A stretch of DNA of 64,000 bases from Mantis religiosa (lineage: Eukaryota; Arthropoda; Insecta; Mantodea; Mantidae), in the NCBI GenBank assembly GCA_030765055.1, contig CM060953.1, positions 192,237,647 through 192,301,646 of the forward strand, in the 5' to 3' direction. The notes beneath the pieces are model-generated. The model saw only the letters and a list, made by a program, of their open reading frames with translations. It ran no database searches and was not told where the DNA came from. Both the position numbers and the translations under genes were made by a program. This document shows positions 11,409-22,138 of the stretch, piece after piece. Positions within the stretch are counted from its first letter, which is position 1. Each line of letters begins with the position of its first letter.

Positions 11409-12349
11409 AACTAATGCAAGTAGCCGAGAAATCCGAATGACCGGCGCTAGTAGATAAACTATAGTTGACAAACAGTAGAGTTACCGGTGCTCGCAAGAGA
11501 TGGCAGCACCTGTAATATTGTATTGCGGCAAGGAGTATTTGTATGTAATTCAAACATTTTATGGCAAACTATAATTATGTTCTTTAGTTACAGCTTGGAT
11601 TTAAATGTAGTTTATGGGATATAATTTCAAATTAGTTTCAATGAATAATGAGAAGACATCGAAGGAATACGTAATTTGTATGAGAAAGGAAGCCCCCTTA
11701 AGTAACTATATTTGTATGGTTTTCGTAGCCAAATTATGTTTGAATGTCAAATCGAAGGAGATCATTATTTGAGTTGGATCTTGTATCAATTATATTCAAC
11801 ACATTATAACATTTTTGTGATAAAATGTCACAAAAGTAATATGATCATCAGCTCTTCTGTTTCGGCCTCATGTAGTGATGGGCAAACCCGAAGACTATGT
11901 ATTCGAATATTTTGACGAATCGAAGCTTTCATTCGAATTCAAGTTGTCGGATACTACAAACAAGAAAATTTGTATTCGATGCAAGTTCTCGGATGATGTC
12001 ACACACGTGGTTGAAGCCGAGATAGGAGAAATGGCATCACGAGAGTTTGTTATGTGTTTTAAATGGGAAGAGTTCTCGCCTGTAGCGAATCAGATGCGTT
12101 AGAGCCTTCAGCGTTGTCATCTCGTTATCCCCACTCTTTTTATATTTCCCTCTCTCTCGCACACTTGCGAGTATTCGTGGCGCTACACGTAAGGGAATGC
12201 AAAATGAATTTTCTAAAGTCTTATAATAATGCAGTTGTTGAAATCACAATTCCAACGTGGATATTCGTATATTACGCAAATGTTTTAAATATTCAAAGTT
12301 AATTATAGTTTATGAATTACTTATTTTTATAATCCAACGAAAATACCAG

Positions 12350-12890
12350 CGGTACATCCGTATAGCTGTGAATGTTACTTACGTTAAGAGATAATTCGTC
12401 ATTGTCATTGTCTACAACGTCTGAGTACTGCAAATTTATGATGATAGGTTCCAAAATCTCGTTATGTGCTATTTCTTTCCAAAAGTCGTCTTCTTGTAGT
12501 TTGTCTAATGTCTCACGCAGTTTTCCCAGTCTTGTTGTGTTCCTTGTTAATTTCCTTGTTAATTGTTCAGTTTAAAAATATTATTTCTGTTTACAACATA
12601 ATTTGAGCTCACATTAACTCAATTGAATTGTTCTAGCAGTAGTAAAGGGGGGGGGGCATTGTATCTCATTGATCCAGCTGATACACTTTTTCATGTAAGA
12701 ATAACTGAATAATACTGCTTTGAACTCTCTAGAGTAAATAGAGATTACGAACCATTCATAAACAAAGACATAATGTGACCAGACACGTTCTGTCAGACTA
12801 GCAAGAAGTGCATCGTTTCCTCTCATAGAATTTAACAAACACCTTGGCTTATTCAAAGTACATATTTCTTTTATCACGTTTGTCATATGT
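12350..12890 (-). pseudogene. Probable hAT transposase relic
   Basis: On the minus strand the segment near 12550-12360 reads LGKLRETLDKLQEDDFWKEI then ILEPIIINLQYSDVVDNDND, which resembles the hAT region where an FW residue pair precedes LKPI and an acidic patch. The piece upstream (12886-12614) reads NKPRCLLNSMRGNDALLASL but is not confidently alignable by eye. The hAT-like end at 11872 lies downstream in the same orientation, as at 1212. Stops and frameshifts make it inactive. It could also be an unrelated decayed ORF. Confidence 0.35.
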
Positions 12891-13079
12891 TTACATTTTA
12901 GTTCTGAGTAATTTCAAATATACGTTCACGCATACATGACAACCAATAATGATATTCATTACAGTGCTTACGTCGCAATGCATTGTTATAATATAATGGT
13001 ATCTACTTTATTTATTTGTATTAGGAAAACTATTTGAGATATAAATATGGGGTTTTTACGGTTATGTTAAATACATTAC

Positions 13080-13745
13080 TCTCTCGTTCCCCATGGGTCA
13101 GTTTAGGCAAAATCTGAATTTTTGTCTTAGCGCGAATGGTATTTATTAGAGATTGTTTAGTTTGGCGATTGTCACACACCACTTAGGGGGAATGCAACAG
13201 TTGAGTCCAGAGGTTCTACTCCCATTAGTCCTGGACCCGTAGGACCAAGACCCGGGACTCTTTCAACCAGGGAGTATCCGAGCTGTCCCAAAGGGCGCCC
13301 GGCGTCTTCCGTGGGGCTTTCCATAGGACAAGACCTGGGTTACTAACAAGCCCCCCTCCCATCTGGTCCAAGGACACAAGACGGGACGGAAGTGGATACG
13401 CCACTTAGTGTGCGCCAACATCAAAAGTTGAAGGCTACCGATATGACCTCGATGGGGCCGCCTGGCGATCTAGCACAGCTTCTACTAGCTGGCTAGTGCC
13501 CTGGAATACAAATGGCTTCCCTCAACCCCGTCCGGAGACGTACCCGATCACCCACGGGTATCGGGAACCTCTGCACACTCGAGTCCAACCCAATCCGAAC
13601 AACTCCCAGAGGGAGGGGCTCGAATGTTCGGCCCGAGGTTTCTCTAGTAACGTCAGAGCTAAGGTCCGTTTAGTTAACTGGTGTGCACGTCGGCCGCTGC
13701 CTTTGACGAACCCTTGTAATCGTTTTACAAGACAGACCCTCCTTC
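13080..13745. other. GC-rich unclassified block
   Basis: The composition changes sharply from the AT-rich surroundings. The block contains many short GC runs (for example CCCGGGACTC, AGGGCGCCCGG, GGGGCCGCCTGG) and no convincing ORF on either strand; a 124-codon frame starting at 13496 has the proline and arginine bias expected of noncoding GC-rich DNA. It could be the UTR of a retroelement or a structured repeat. Its right edge abuts the DDE relic at 13746. Confidence 0.4.
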
Positions 13746-14100
13746 TTATGGACCTTTCTGCAAGGTTGCCAACTTTCTCGATACGTCATGGGTATCGTAC
13801 CAGGTTTCGTCTAAATAAATTATCTTATGTCCATTACTGCGAAACTTCTGGATTCTACTGGATTGAATAATAACCCTTAACTTATTCAAAGTGCGGTATT
13901 TGAAACCCAGTTCCTTTAGGAGGCCGCGCAAAGTGCAGTGCCCATAAGGAGGATCACAAATTTCTTGCAAATGTGCAACCAATTCGTCTAAGGTGGGCGC
14001 TCTCCCTTTTGCATAGAATCAATAAATATCTCGACGAATTAAATCGCATGTGAATTTATCTACTTTAGAGAAACGTTTCCTTTTGTTTTCACCTTGATCG
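13746..14100 (-). pseudogene. Tc1/mariner-superfamily DDE transposase relic (second copy)
   Basis: On the minus strand, KRFSKVDKFTCDLIRRDIY is followed after one stop by PTLDELVAHLQEICDPP, then TLRGLLKELGFKYRTLNKLR and KIIYLDETW. The HTH-like order and YLDETW (first catalytic Asp) place it in the same family as 3846-4508, although the two copies cover overlapping rather than identical parts. It ends abruptly at 13746, where the GC-rich block starts, so the remaining catalytic residues are lost. Confidence 0.6.
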
Positions 14101-15049
14101 GCGTCTTTGGTATTCCTTTCGTCACAATATTTCTTACTGTATTTCTCTGAATACCCAGAATTTATCATCAGGTTCATTGCATGATCCCTTACCAAGATTA
14201 TTTGTCAGCACATATTTATATGTGTTCAAAACAAGCGCTTGAATTTGCTTAGAAACAGTTCTCGTTATAACTTTGTTTTTTGAGGCTTTTCCAGTAATAT
14301 AACTCGGCCCATTTATTCACACTATTGTCTTCACTTTGATTATTTTCACTTGATTGAAAGTTATCTACTACTTCATTTGCATTTACCACTGCATTTCCCT
14401 CCCGCGGTCTTCACATCGTGACACACAACGAATTTCTGCACGTAATGAAACAGATCAACTGGAAGTTGGAACTTTGGCAACTGAGACTTCACGTGGAGTA
14501 GACATGCGACTGTCAGTTCGAGAAAATCAGGGTTGCTATTGGTCCTCAACGACATTGTTTCATTTCTGAAGTGTGGAGATAGACTTATGACGGTCATTAG
14601 TGGGCGGGGGGCTCAGGTTCCTTCGACTCCGAACTGCACACGCGTTGACTAAACAGACTTTACCAGGAGTGCTAACGGTTCGCAGGGTCCGCACCACGGC
14701 AGCTGAAGGGGCCGGATCCCCTCCCCTACGGGTGGGGGAATGCAATACGACAACACCGCAGTACTCCGATTGGTTGCTCACCCAGTAGCGCTCAAGGACA
14801 AACACCTTCCCATTTGAAACCATAATAGTGTGCCATCTGAAAATAGAAGCGCTGGCGTACTGGATTGCGAAAGGCCATTGGCTGATTCAAGTTATGCTAC
14901 AACTTTTCAATGTATAGCTGTTTGGTGTTGGCCATCCTGGAAATTTCACTATGGAAGAAAGGAATGTGCTCTATGTTCCTATAGAAGGATTAGCATTTGA
15001 TTTATTTTCGCTACTTACTCCGGGTACAGAGAAATGAGGATAATCATAT
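14101..15049. other. No gene recognised
   Basis: Mixed sequence with a GC-rich patch near 14600-14760 that includes GGATCCCCTCCCC and GGGGGAATGCAA. The latter also occurs near 13187, so both patches may derive from one repeat. No ORF or RNA gene is supportable. Confidence 0.4.
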
Positions 15050-15508
15050 TGTTACCCAATCGGCAAACTCTACGGTACCGATCAATAAATGCAGGGGTAG
15101 GCCGGTGGAGGAGGGCGTGTGGCATCGGTACCGCTTGCAGAGGCGAGATAGAGTGGAGGGAAGGGGAACCACAGGGCTGGCTGAATCTTTGTTTCCCCCT
15201 CCTCCTGCCACCTGAAAGAACGCGAAACATCGAGAATGTTTTCCCCCTCCATGGAAAAGAATTCTCTAGAAGCATTTAGCCACCGATCAATACAGGAGAG
15301 GTGACCGTCAGTTGAGTTGAGTTCAGTTCGTGGCGAGCAGCGTGAGGAGTGCCCAGTGTACGTGGACAGACGAACTGGTGAATTGTAATTGTGTGCATTA
15401 CGTAATTCTATGTAATCGGCAAGTGCTCCGATCGTAATTCGGTGGAAATAAAGAACATTTTTGAGTGCTGCAATTGGACTTTTTATTTCACGAACCTACA
15501 AAGTCACA
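15050..15508 (+). mobile_element. Solo LTR (about 459 bp)
   Basis: Starts TGTTACCC and ends CACGAACCTACAAAGTCACA. The end motif is shared with the LTRs at 19669-20131 and 31060-33113. Inside are TTCAGTTCGTGGCGAGCAGC and GACGAACTGGTGAATTGTAA, both shared with the partial LTR at 20716-21135, and an AATAAAG signal near 15450. No internal coding region follows, as expected after recombination between two LTRs. Flanks ATAT and ATGT do not match exactly, so the duplication is decayed. Confidence 0.65.
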
Positions 15509-16086
15509 ATGTATTTGTGTTTAAAAGTGTCATTATTTTTGGAGGGCTACTGTCAATAGCTATTGTACTTTAAGATGATACAGTGCATTGCTGTGAAAAT
15601 AAGGAAAAATAATAGCATATATGCACTACAATATTTTGTTTTTACTTTCAGATACAACAATCAAGAGGTGAGTGGTCCACTACTGAACCAGAACTTCATT
15701 GGAGATTATATTCATGTTTCGCCACTTTCAGGTATTAATCATCTTAATTGTAATAGTAATAGGCTGTTGCTGTATTTGGAATTTATAAATGCCATAAATA
15801 ATAAAGGAATGGTTGTAGTCATAACAACATTTAAATCTCCAATTAGGGTGAGCATATCTCATGGGCAGAAAAAGAGGACACTTTCAGTATCACCCCATTC
15901 CATTCGTAGCACAGAACTGTTTGATGTCCGTGATAGGGATTTGTAAGGTTTACATACAGACGTGTAGCTCGATAGATTGATTAAGGTTTGAGAAAGCAGC
16001 CAGCATTAAAGAAGTTAAGAAAAAACATACAACTAAGTACTTAAATATTAAAAGCAGAAGCATTATTAACAGTGAAGTATTCTTCA
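15509..16086. other. No gene recognised
   Basis: AT-rich stretch. A 127-codon frame begins at 15563 but shows no family resemblance and no coding bias I can defend. Confidence 0.4.
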
Positions 16087-16160
16087 TATTTAAGTTTGAT
16101 TTATGAGTCACTATGTTTACACTCAAACTTCACTTACTTGTTGTTGTATAATTGAAACGT

Positions 16161-16188
16161 TTTCAAGATCATTTGATCTCATCCTCAG
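16161..16188 (-). ncRNA. Hammerhead-ribozyme-like motif at PLE 3' end
   Basis: On the minus strand CTGAGGA (16182-16188) matches the hammerhead core CUGANGA. It is followed by a short hairpin (GATC, AAAT, GATC) and GAAA (16161-16164). Hammerhead motifs are reported from Penelope-like elements. Stems I and III and the cleavage site were not verified, so activity is not claimed. Confidence 0.45.
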
Positions 16189-16647
16189 CTGTTTGGTGAC
16201 TAAATGAACCTTCCTCTTCAACCACTATTACGGAGCTCCGATCACTCTGCCATCTGGTGTAAGGGGCACTAAGTTTTAATACTTCATTTAATGCCGGGAT
16301 TTCAAAATTTATAACTTTATCACGGTTTTTGTTTATGAATATTTTTTTCCAAATATCCAATTCTATGGGTGTACTTAAAGATTTTAACAGTTTAATGTTG
16401 TGGCCAATGTTGTGGTTTTCTGTCCAAAAATGGTGTGAAACTGCAGATTTTTCTGTTTGTTTCAACGTAATGTTCCTCTGGTGTTCTGTTTGCCTGGTTA
16501 ACAAGTTTCTCTTAGTTTTTCCTATGTAGCTTTTTTCACAGGTTTCACAATTAATCTGATAAATTCCTGATTTCAAATTGTTGGGGATTGTACTTTTCAG
16601 TGGTTTATTTAGCAGGTTCCTCAGACTGAATTTGTTTTGGGGTGCTA
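16169..16647 (-). pseudogene. PLE GIY-YIG endonuclease domain
   Basis: The frame reads APQNKFSLRNLLNK, then SGIYQINCETCEKSYIGKT (GIY and YIG motifs), the arginine-containing RNLLTRQTEHQRNI, and KSAVSHHFWTENHNI, ending with DKVINFEIPALNEV. This is the C-terminal endonuclease that nicks target DNA during PLE retrotransposition. The reverse transcriptase normally upstream is missing. The open frame continues to 16702 only because the inverted end repeat happens to be open, so the residues before APQNKF are not part of the protein. No internal stop is seen. Confidence 0.85.
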
Positions 16648-16706
16648 ACAACAAGTAAGTGAAATTTGAGTGTAAACATAGTGACTCATAAATCAAACTC
16701 AAATTA

Positions 16707-17743
16707 AGTACTTGTTTTGTTTCATTTAAAGCGTATTATAATCTAGCACACAAACGTGTCACATTCTACAATGTAACCTGCTTCCGTTTTTTTCCTTTAG
16801 ATATCTTTTACTTTAAGTGATTTGAAACTCAATGTTTGTCTGTCTTTCAGTGTTTATAATGTGTATTCCAAAATGGAAAGTGTATCTGCTACTGAGTTTG
16901 CTTCCACTTCATTTCATATGTTTTCCTTGATTAGTTTTTTAGAAAAGTGTACGGGAAGCTGAAAAAATTTGAAACTGAGAAAAACAGCTTTAAATTTTAT
17001 ATATAGATTACTGACTTCTCACATGAGTCAGAAAATTTTTGCTGCATACTCTTGACCCTCTGTATTATCACTTATTCTTTTCAAGTTGCTCTTCATTTGT
17101 CTTGTCTTCTTGGTCAGTTCTTCAACTATTCTATCTGCTTTCAGTACTCGCAGCTCATCAATTTCTGTATATGACTACTATCATGGTTAGCACATGTATT
17201 GTGTGAGCTGGGCCTACTAACCTCAATATTACATGTGGTTTCATTGTCTATTGTACTTACATTTTCCACAATTATTGTTCTCTTTTTAGTAAAACCATTG
17301 CTTATGAACTTTCTCTTTCTAAATGTTTTTGGACTACCCATATCATATATTCACCAATAACTTGTACAAAATATTATTCAGAACAAATAACTGTTCACAT
17401 ACACAGCCAAAGACAAAAGAGAAGTAGCATAATTGGAGTTACAGTGGTGCCAACAGAAATCTTGGAAAATCCCTTACAAAACAAGGCTTAGTTCAGAAAT
17501 ATCTGTTCAGTATTACAGAAGTTAGGATTGGTTTTCTGAAATCTTACGAAAATGGGCGCGGCATCAACTTAACACCCACTAATATAATTAGCAAATTAGG
17601 TATAACATATTGCTCCAATGAACTTTTAACTATATATTTTTAATCTAGAGGGATGATATAATAAAATGTTAAGAGAATTTTAATCCCAAGTGTGTCTCAC
17701 CAAAGCTTATTTGTAAAATATTACTGTTTATCATTTCTGTATT
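16707..17743. other. No gene recognised
   Basis: AT-rich sequence with only short frames. No repeat of the families named here was noticed. Confidence 0.45.
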
Positions 17744-17745
17744 TA

Positions 17746-18658
17746 TGAAGGCTGTTCAATAAAAAATGATCACAAATTTTTACGGTCATTATTTTATACA
17801 CTAAAATTCAATCATATTATATTCTCTTAACTTAGTGTGAAACAATCACGCCGTAGTATTTTCATTGTTGGTACTCCTGGTTCGGCCTGTGAGAACCAGG
17901 CAAGTCAGACATGTTCAGTATCGCCTACCGCTACACTGGAGGTAACATACAGTTAAAGTTGATGTTAGAGGAAGATCCGGAGTTTCTTTCAAACGTAATC
18001 ACTGCTGATGAAACTTGGCTACATCATTTTGATCGTGAGAGCAAACAGCAAAGCTCAGTGTGGAAATCTCCTTCATCACCAACCCCCAAAATGGCAAAAG
18101 TGGTTGCTTCTGCTGGGAAAGTTATGGTCATCTCATTCTTTAATATTCATGGAATGGTTTATCAGCATGTTGTACCTGCACACACATCAGTAACTGGACA
18201 ATACTACAGGGATGTCCTGAAAACATTGCAAGTCCATATCAGGAGAAAAAGACCACATTTCCGTGAAGCAGGCTGGATGCTGCACCACGATAATGCGTGG
18301 CCGCATATTGCCAGTGTTGTTGCTGAATATCTTGCAAAAATCAACATGAAGTGCGTCCCTCATCCTCCCTGTAGTCCGGATTTAGCCCCCATGTGACGTT
18401 TTTACATTCTCTAACTTGAAGAAACGGCTTCGTGGGAGGCATTATCCATTATCAGAAGCAGTGGCGAAGGCTGCGGAGGTGATTATGAAGGATTTCTAAA
18501 AACAAGTTTCCAGCATGTCTTTGAAGACTGACAGAAACGCTAGGACAAGTGCATCGCATTCAGGGGAGACAATTTTGAGAAGAACCATCAAAATTATGAT
18601 GATGAGTAAAGATAGGTTGTCAAAAAAATTGTGATCATTCTTTATTGAACAGTCCTCG
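17746..18658 (+). mobile_element. Mariner element, internally deleted copy A (913 bp)
   Basis: TA at 17744-17745 and 18659-18660 flank inverted ends that share GGCTGTTCAATAAA and AATGATCACAA. Other members of the same family lie at 55149-56428 (full length, reverse) and 60232-61149. Copies A and B lack the same roughly 360-bp N-terminal block; the junction after GGAGGTAACAT(A/G)CAG is identical in both. The remaining transposase is described separately. Confidence 0.85.
17911..18600 (+). pseudogene. Mariner transposase, N-terminally deleted (copy A)
   Basis: After a 14-residue start (MFSIAYRYTGGNIQ), the frame jumps directly to LMLEEDPEFLSNVITADETW (first catalytic Asp). KVVASAGKVMVISFFNIHG, GWMLHHDNAWPHIA (second Asp) and CSPDLAP follow. 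One extra C near 18391 shifts the frame just before the third Asp (CDV). The HTH DNA-binding region is deleted, so the protein could not bind its ends. The C-terminal part continues in a second frame as NLKKRLRGRHYPLSEAV. Confidence 0.8.
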
Positions 18659-18660
18659 TA

Positions 18661-19668
18661 GAAGACAAACTATATTTTGAGTGCGATGGATTCTATGTCA
18701 GCTGAAAGACCAAAATCAAGGCCCTGTTGAACGCAGTTATGTAGAAAATGTGCTGGACAACCCATTTGTTGCGAATTAATAGGTCAGGTAGAGAGTATGC
18801 AACCACCAAAGATTATAGTTATACTAAGTATACAGCCTTTGCCGTGGCTTAAGCTTCTTCTATATGCGATGTCTCGTGGTCAGAAAGAATTAATATGCAA
18901 TTTAAAATGAAATTGTATGCCTAGCTGCAAAAATGAGGGCATGTCCGGGAAAAAGAGGACGTATGGTCATCCTACGTGCAATACGACAAACACTGTGAGG
19001 GGCCCATGAGAATATTTTACAATAGATAGGTTAGAATACTACCAACAAGACCATGCCATTATTCCATGTCATCCTCGGCTGATACAAGCTTTTATTTCTT
19101 TAGTATTTATGTTGCAACGACTGAATGAAATGTCAGGTGTTAATTTTGGAACTTGCAAAGTTGTAATTTGTCAGTTTACGCTTCAGCAATGCTTACAGAA
19201 TGTTATGTTAAAGCTTATTCGTAAAATATTGAAGTTTAACTTTCCTGTTGTTTACATCACCTTGTGCAACAGCTGCAGTCTTATATTAAAGTGTCTTCGT
19301 TTTAACTGAAAAATTTACTCCTGTTGTTCATATTATTTAATATGCACTATTACACAGAATGTTTTGCTAACGTTTCTTTATAATTAACTGAATTAGCCAT
19401 GCCTATTGTCTATAATTACCCGGGATAACCTCCGGAAGAAAACATCAAATATATTAGTTAAAGTCGGTGATATTGGTGTTTTGGAACATTTATTTGGTTT
19501 CTTTTGTTTGACAAAGCTATTTACAGGATGCCATGGCTAGTGTTAGTACACTGAGAGCATGCATTAGTCTTCAGATGTTAATAAACAATCACAAAATGGA
19601 GTTAACAAAGTTTGAACTTTGAAAAGATTTAAATGATTATTTAAATATATTTAGTAATTTAAACATAT
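18661..19668. other. No gene recognised
   Basis: AT-rich sequence without a recognisable ORF, tandem repeat or element end. Confidence 0.45.
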
Positions 19669-20131
19669 TGTCGGGAACCCGATCGCGATAAGGCGGCTTG
19701 GCACACAAAGGAACGGATAGGTTTCAGGTAGATAACGAGCTTCCATAAGCAGATAAACATAGCACTTGAGATAAAATACTGAAACAAACTGAGATAAATG
19801 GAAATTTCTCGTAATATCTTGATTATTCGGTTTCTTTATTCTTCTGGAAGAGTCTCGAATTATGAATTAGATATAAAAGTGATTGTGGCACACCAGCCAA
19901 TCAGTTAGTTGTGAAACAGTGTTGTGAAATGAGAGATAGCCAGCTGTGTTGTTGTAACGAGAGCTAATGATGTAATTTGCTGTCACTGTTTGTTATTGTG
20001 ATCGACCTCGGTAGACTGATGGTGTATGTGACGTAATGCTGCTGTAATCTATAAGAGTATTTCTACGAAAATAAGGATATTTTTAATTTCTGCAACTTGG
20101 CCTTTTAATTCTACGAACCCACAAAGTCACA
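19669..20131 (+). mobile_element. Solo LTR (463 bp)
   Basis: Begins TGTCGGGAACCC and ends ACGAACCCACAAAGTCACA, the same 3' end as the LTR retrotransposon at 31060-33113. A TATAAA box (19872-19877) is followed after about 30 bp by CAATCAGTTAG, which fits an arthropod initiator. Flanks are ATAT on the left and GTAT on the right. No primer-binding site or gag follows. Confidence 0.65.
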
Positions 20132-20364
20132 GTATGTAAGACTTGAAGCTTTCGCGGCGAGCGTTATGGATTATGGCTTCACGGGTGATCAGTCGCGTCA
20201 AATTGATGAAGATCGAGCTTTCGGCCATTGTGAACTCTATGGCCTTCATGAGAAACTGAAGGACATAGAAGGCCATAGAGTTCACAATGGCCGAAAGCTC
20301 CATCTTCATCAATTTGACGCGAGTGATCACCCGTGAAGCCATAATCCAAAGTCACAATATGTAA
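20122..20364. repeat. 79-bp-arm foldback flanked by 18-bp direct repeats
   Basis: Arms 20168-20246 and 20269-20347 are reverse complements with two mismatches by eye; the spacer is 22 bp. The structure sits between CAAAGTCAC(A)GTATGTAA (20122-20139) and CAAAGTCACAATATGTAA (20347-20364), which differ at one base and represent the LTR 3' end and its flank. The insertion thus looks like a hairpin that duplicated its target. The arms contain a short frame (MASRVITRVKLMKMELSAIV on the minus strand) of unknown meaning. Confidence 0.85.
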
Positions 20365-20715
20365 TTTTGTGATTGGCCGTATTAATAATTGTATGACGTA
20401 ATGTGGTGACGTAGCATTAAATCGGTCAATCAGAAAATTAATAGAGGAGTAAAGATAGTAACGGAAAATCAATAATCTGGGTAGATATGTTCCGTAATCT
20501 GGGGAGTGATGAATATTCAAGAACTTTTATGTAATAATTGGAACTGTTTTTGTAAAAAAGTAAGAATTTATTGATATGCTGGAGGTGGCGTGCAATTGAA
20601 GTTCAAGTAAAATGTAATCCAAATAATACAATTAAATAGTTACAAAATTTGACTTCTCCGAAACTATTCCGAACCACGCCTGAAAATTAGATGTATTATG
20701 ACCTATTTAAAATAA
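20365..20715. other. No gene recognised
   Basis: AT-rich sequence between the foldback and the next LTR. It shows no supportable feature. Confidence 0.4.
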
Positions 20716-21135
20716 TGTCACCTAATTATCGGAAGGCACGGCCACTTAGCAGCAGGGTAGAGCTAAGTTACGCCTACCCATTTGTCTCGTGTCACTAACT
20801 GAGGGGGGATGATTAGAAGAGCGGCACGGGCCCTCTACCGTCTCTTTCCCCTGCCCTGACGCCTGGAACCTTCGGAATGATTCATTGAACCACAAGATTC
20901 CCAGAAACGGTGATCTTCCCTATATAATGCCTGCAGTTGGCGAGTCAGTTCAGTTCTTGGCGAGCAGCCGTAAGGAGCACCGAATGAGTGAACGGACTGG
21001 AAGACTGTGTACGTGCATCGGAGTAGTTGTACATAATTGCGAGTGCAGAGTGGACCTGTGACAGACGAACTGGTGAATTGTAATTGTGTGCGGTACACAA
21101 TTCTGCTCCATATTGTGCCCGAGCGTGTGGCTGAT
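20716..21135 (+). mobile_element. Partial LTR, 3' end lost
   Basis: Begins TGTCACC, like the LTR retrotransposon at 31060-33113. It has a TATATAA box (20921-20927), then GAGTCAGTTCAGTTC and GGCGAGCAGC, and shares GACGAACTGGTGAATTGTAA with the solo LTR at 15050. The usual ...AAAGTCACA end is absent; the sequence passes into a mariner remnant near 21135. Confidence 0.55.
20921..20950 (+). promoter_or_regulatory. LTR core promoter (TATA box and initiator)
   Basis: TATATAA at 20921-20927 followed by TCAGT near 20945, the spacing and motif expected of an arthropod RNA polymerase II core promoter. The sequence from TCAGT onwards is shared with the solo LTR at 15050, consistent with an R region. 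Functional status is unknown. Confidence 0.45.
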
Positions 21136-21149
21136 TAAGATGGGGAGAA

Positions 21150-22130
21150 ATTAACTACGGATAGAAATCCTGCTACAACTTAGAGTCCTTTTAAAATCTA
21201 CTGGAAACAAGATTATAAAGTCGCTGTCGCAGCTCGAAGAATATGTGAAGTGGAAGGAGAAGATGTCCTTAGTGAGCGTGTGACACAGCGATGATTCCAA
21301 CATTTTAGCAATAGAGACGAAAACACTAAAGATTTACCACGTTCTGGAAGAGCTAACGTAAGGAATATTGAGGATACACGTCAAGTAGTGCGAGAAAAGC
21401 CGCAAAAAAGTATCCGCAAGGTCTCAGAAGAGCTTGGCGTATCAAAATATACTGTACATCAACACATTAAGACACTTGGAAAATCATACAGAAGCTGTAG
21501 ATCTGTACCTCATGAACTGATACCTCAACAGGATGAACGTAGAGTGGATATCTGTCGTCAGCTTAACCGTAAGGCCATGGATGATAGATTTGTCAGGAGA
21601 ATTGTCAGTTGTGGTGAAAAATGGGTATATTACCGAAACACCGATGTCTCGAAACAGTGCCTTGATCCTCGCCAACCTGACAAAGTCATCGTTGAAAGAG
21701 TAAGTTCGGTCCCAAAGTAATGACGTGTCTCTGGTGGAATTTTGCAGCTGTGATTCACTAGCAGTTTGTTCCAAACGCAACAACGATTGATGCCGATCTT
21801 TATTCTCAACAATTGCAACGAGTTCATGAAATTTTGAGACGGAGATACCCAGTATTAGCTAACAGAGATAGAGTTCCATTGTAGCAAGACCAAATAAGGC
21901 ACAAACAACCATTGAAAGAATTCAGGAATCGGGAGGAATCAAGCTGCTGCCATACCCAGCATACAGCCCTGATCTGGCACCATCAGATTGTCATCTGTCT
22001 CGATCCATGACCCATTTTCTACATGGAAGAACCTTTGACAACATTGAAGCAGTGCAAGTGTGTGTCACCAAATTCTTCACATAAAAAACCTGAGACTGGT
22101 ACCATCGTGGGATAATAAACCTTAGAAACC
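21150..22130 (+). pseudogene. Decayed mariner transposase (different subfamily)
   Basis: Frames in order: AARRICEVEGEDVLSERVTQ near 21235; QKSIRKVSEELGVSKYTVHQ (HTH); VPHELIPQQDERRVDICRQL; RRIVSCGEKWVYY, where the expected GDEKW has become GEKW with the Asp lost; then WWNFAAV, NATTIDADLYSQQLQ and a third-Asp region near 21975. The order and motifs match mariner transposases of the mellifera/irritans type. There are at least three frameshifts or stops. Terminal inverted repeats are not recognisable; the left side abuts a truncated LTR and the right side the 108-bp satellite. Confidence 0.75.
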
Positions 22131-22138
22131 TAATAAAC

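Larger units (their letters stand above)
5395..12010 (+). repeat. Repeat family alpha, copy 2, carrying three later insertions
   Basis: Alpha sequence is present at 5395-5692, 6730-7080, 11112-11170 and 11409-12010, and aligns in order with copy 1. The gaps are a jockey-like LINE, a TA-flanked inverted-repeat element and a SINE. Beyond 11872 it again carries the hAT-like end TAGTGATGGGC. The uninterrupted copy 1 and the reverse copy 3 show the pre-insertion sequence at each junction, which makes the boundaries firm. Confidence 0.75.
16087..16706 (-). mobile_element. Truncated Penelope-like element (PLE) with inverted end repeat
   Basis: A PLE 3' fragment bounded by a roughly 58-bp inverted repeat (16087-16145 and 16648-16706) containing TTTATGAGTCACTATG. 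PLE copies are known to be 5'-truncated and flanked by LTR-like repeats in direct or inverted orientation. Here the right arm is an inverted copy of the element's own 3' end fused upstream of the truncation point. A hammerhead-like motif lies between the ORF and the left arm. Confidence 0.75.

Noticed and set aside
15563..15946. 127-codon ORF as a host gene
   Set aside because: No family resemblance, no splice or promoter context and AT-rich codon use like the surrounding noncoding DNA.
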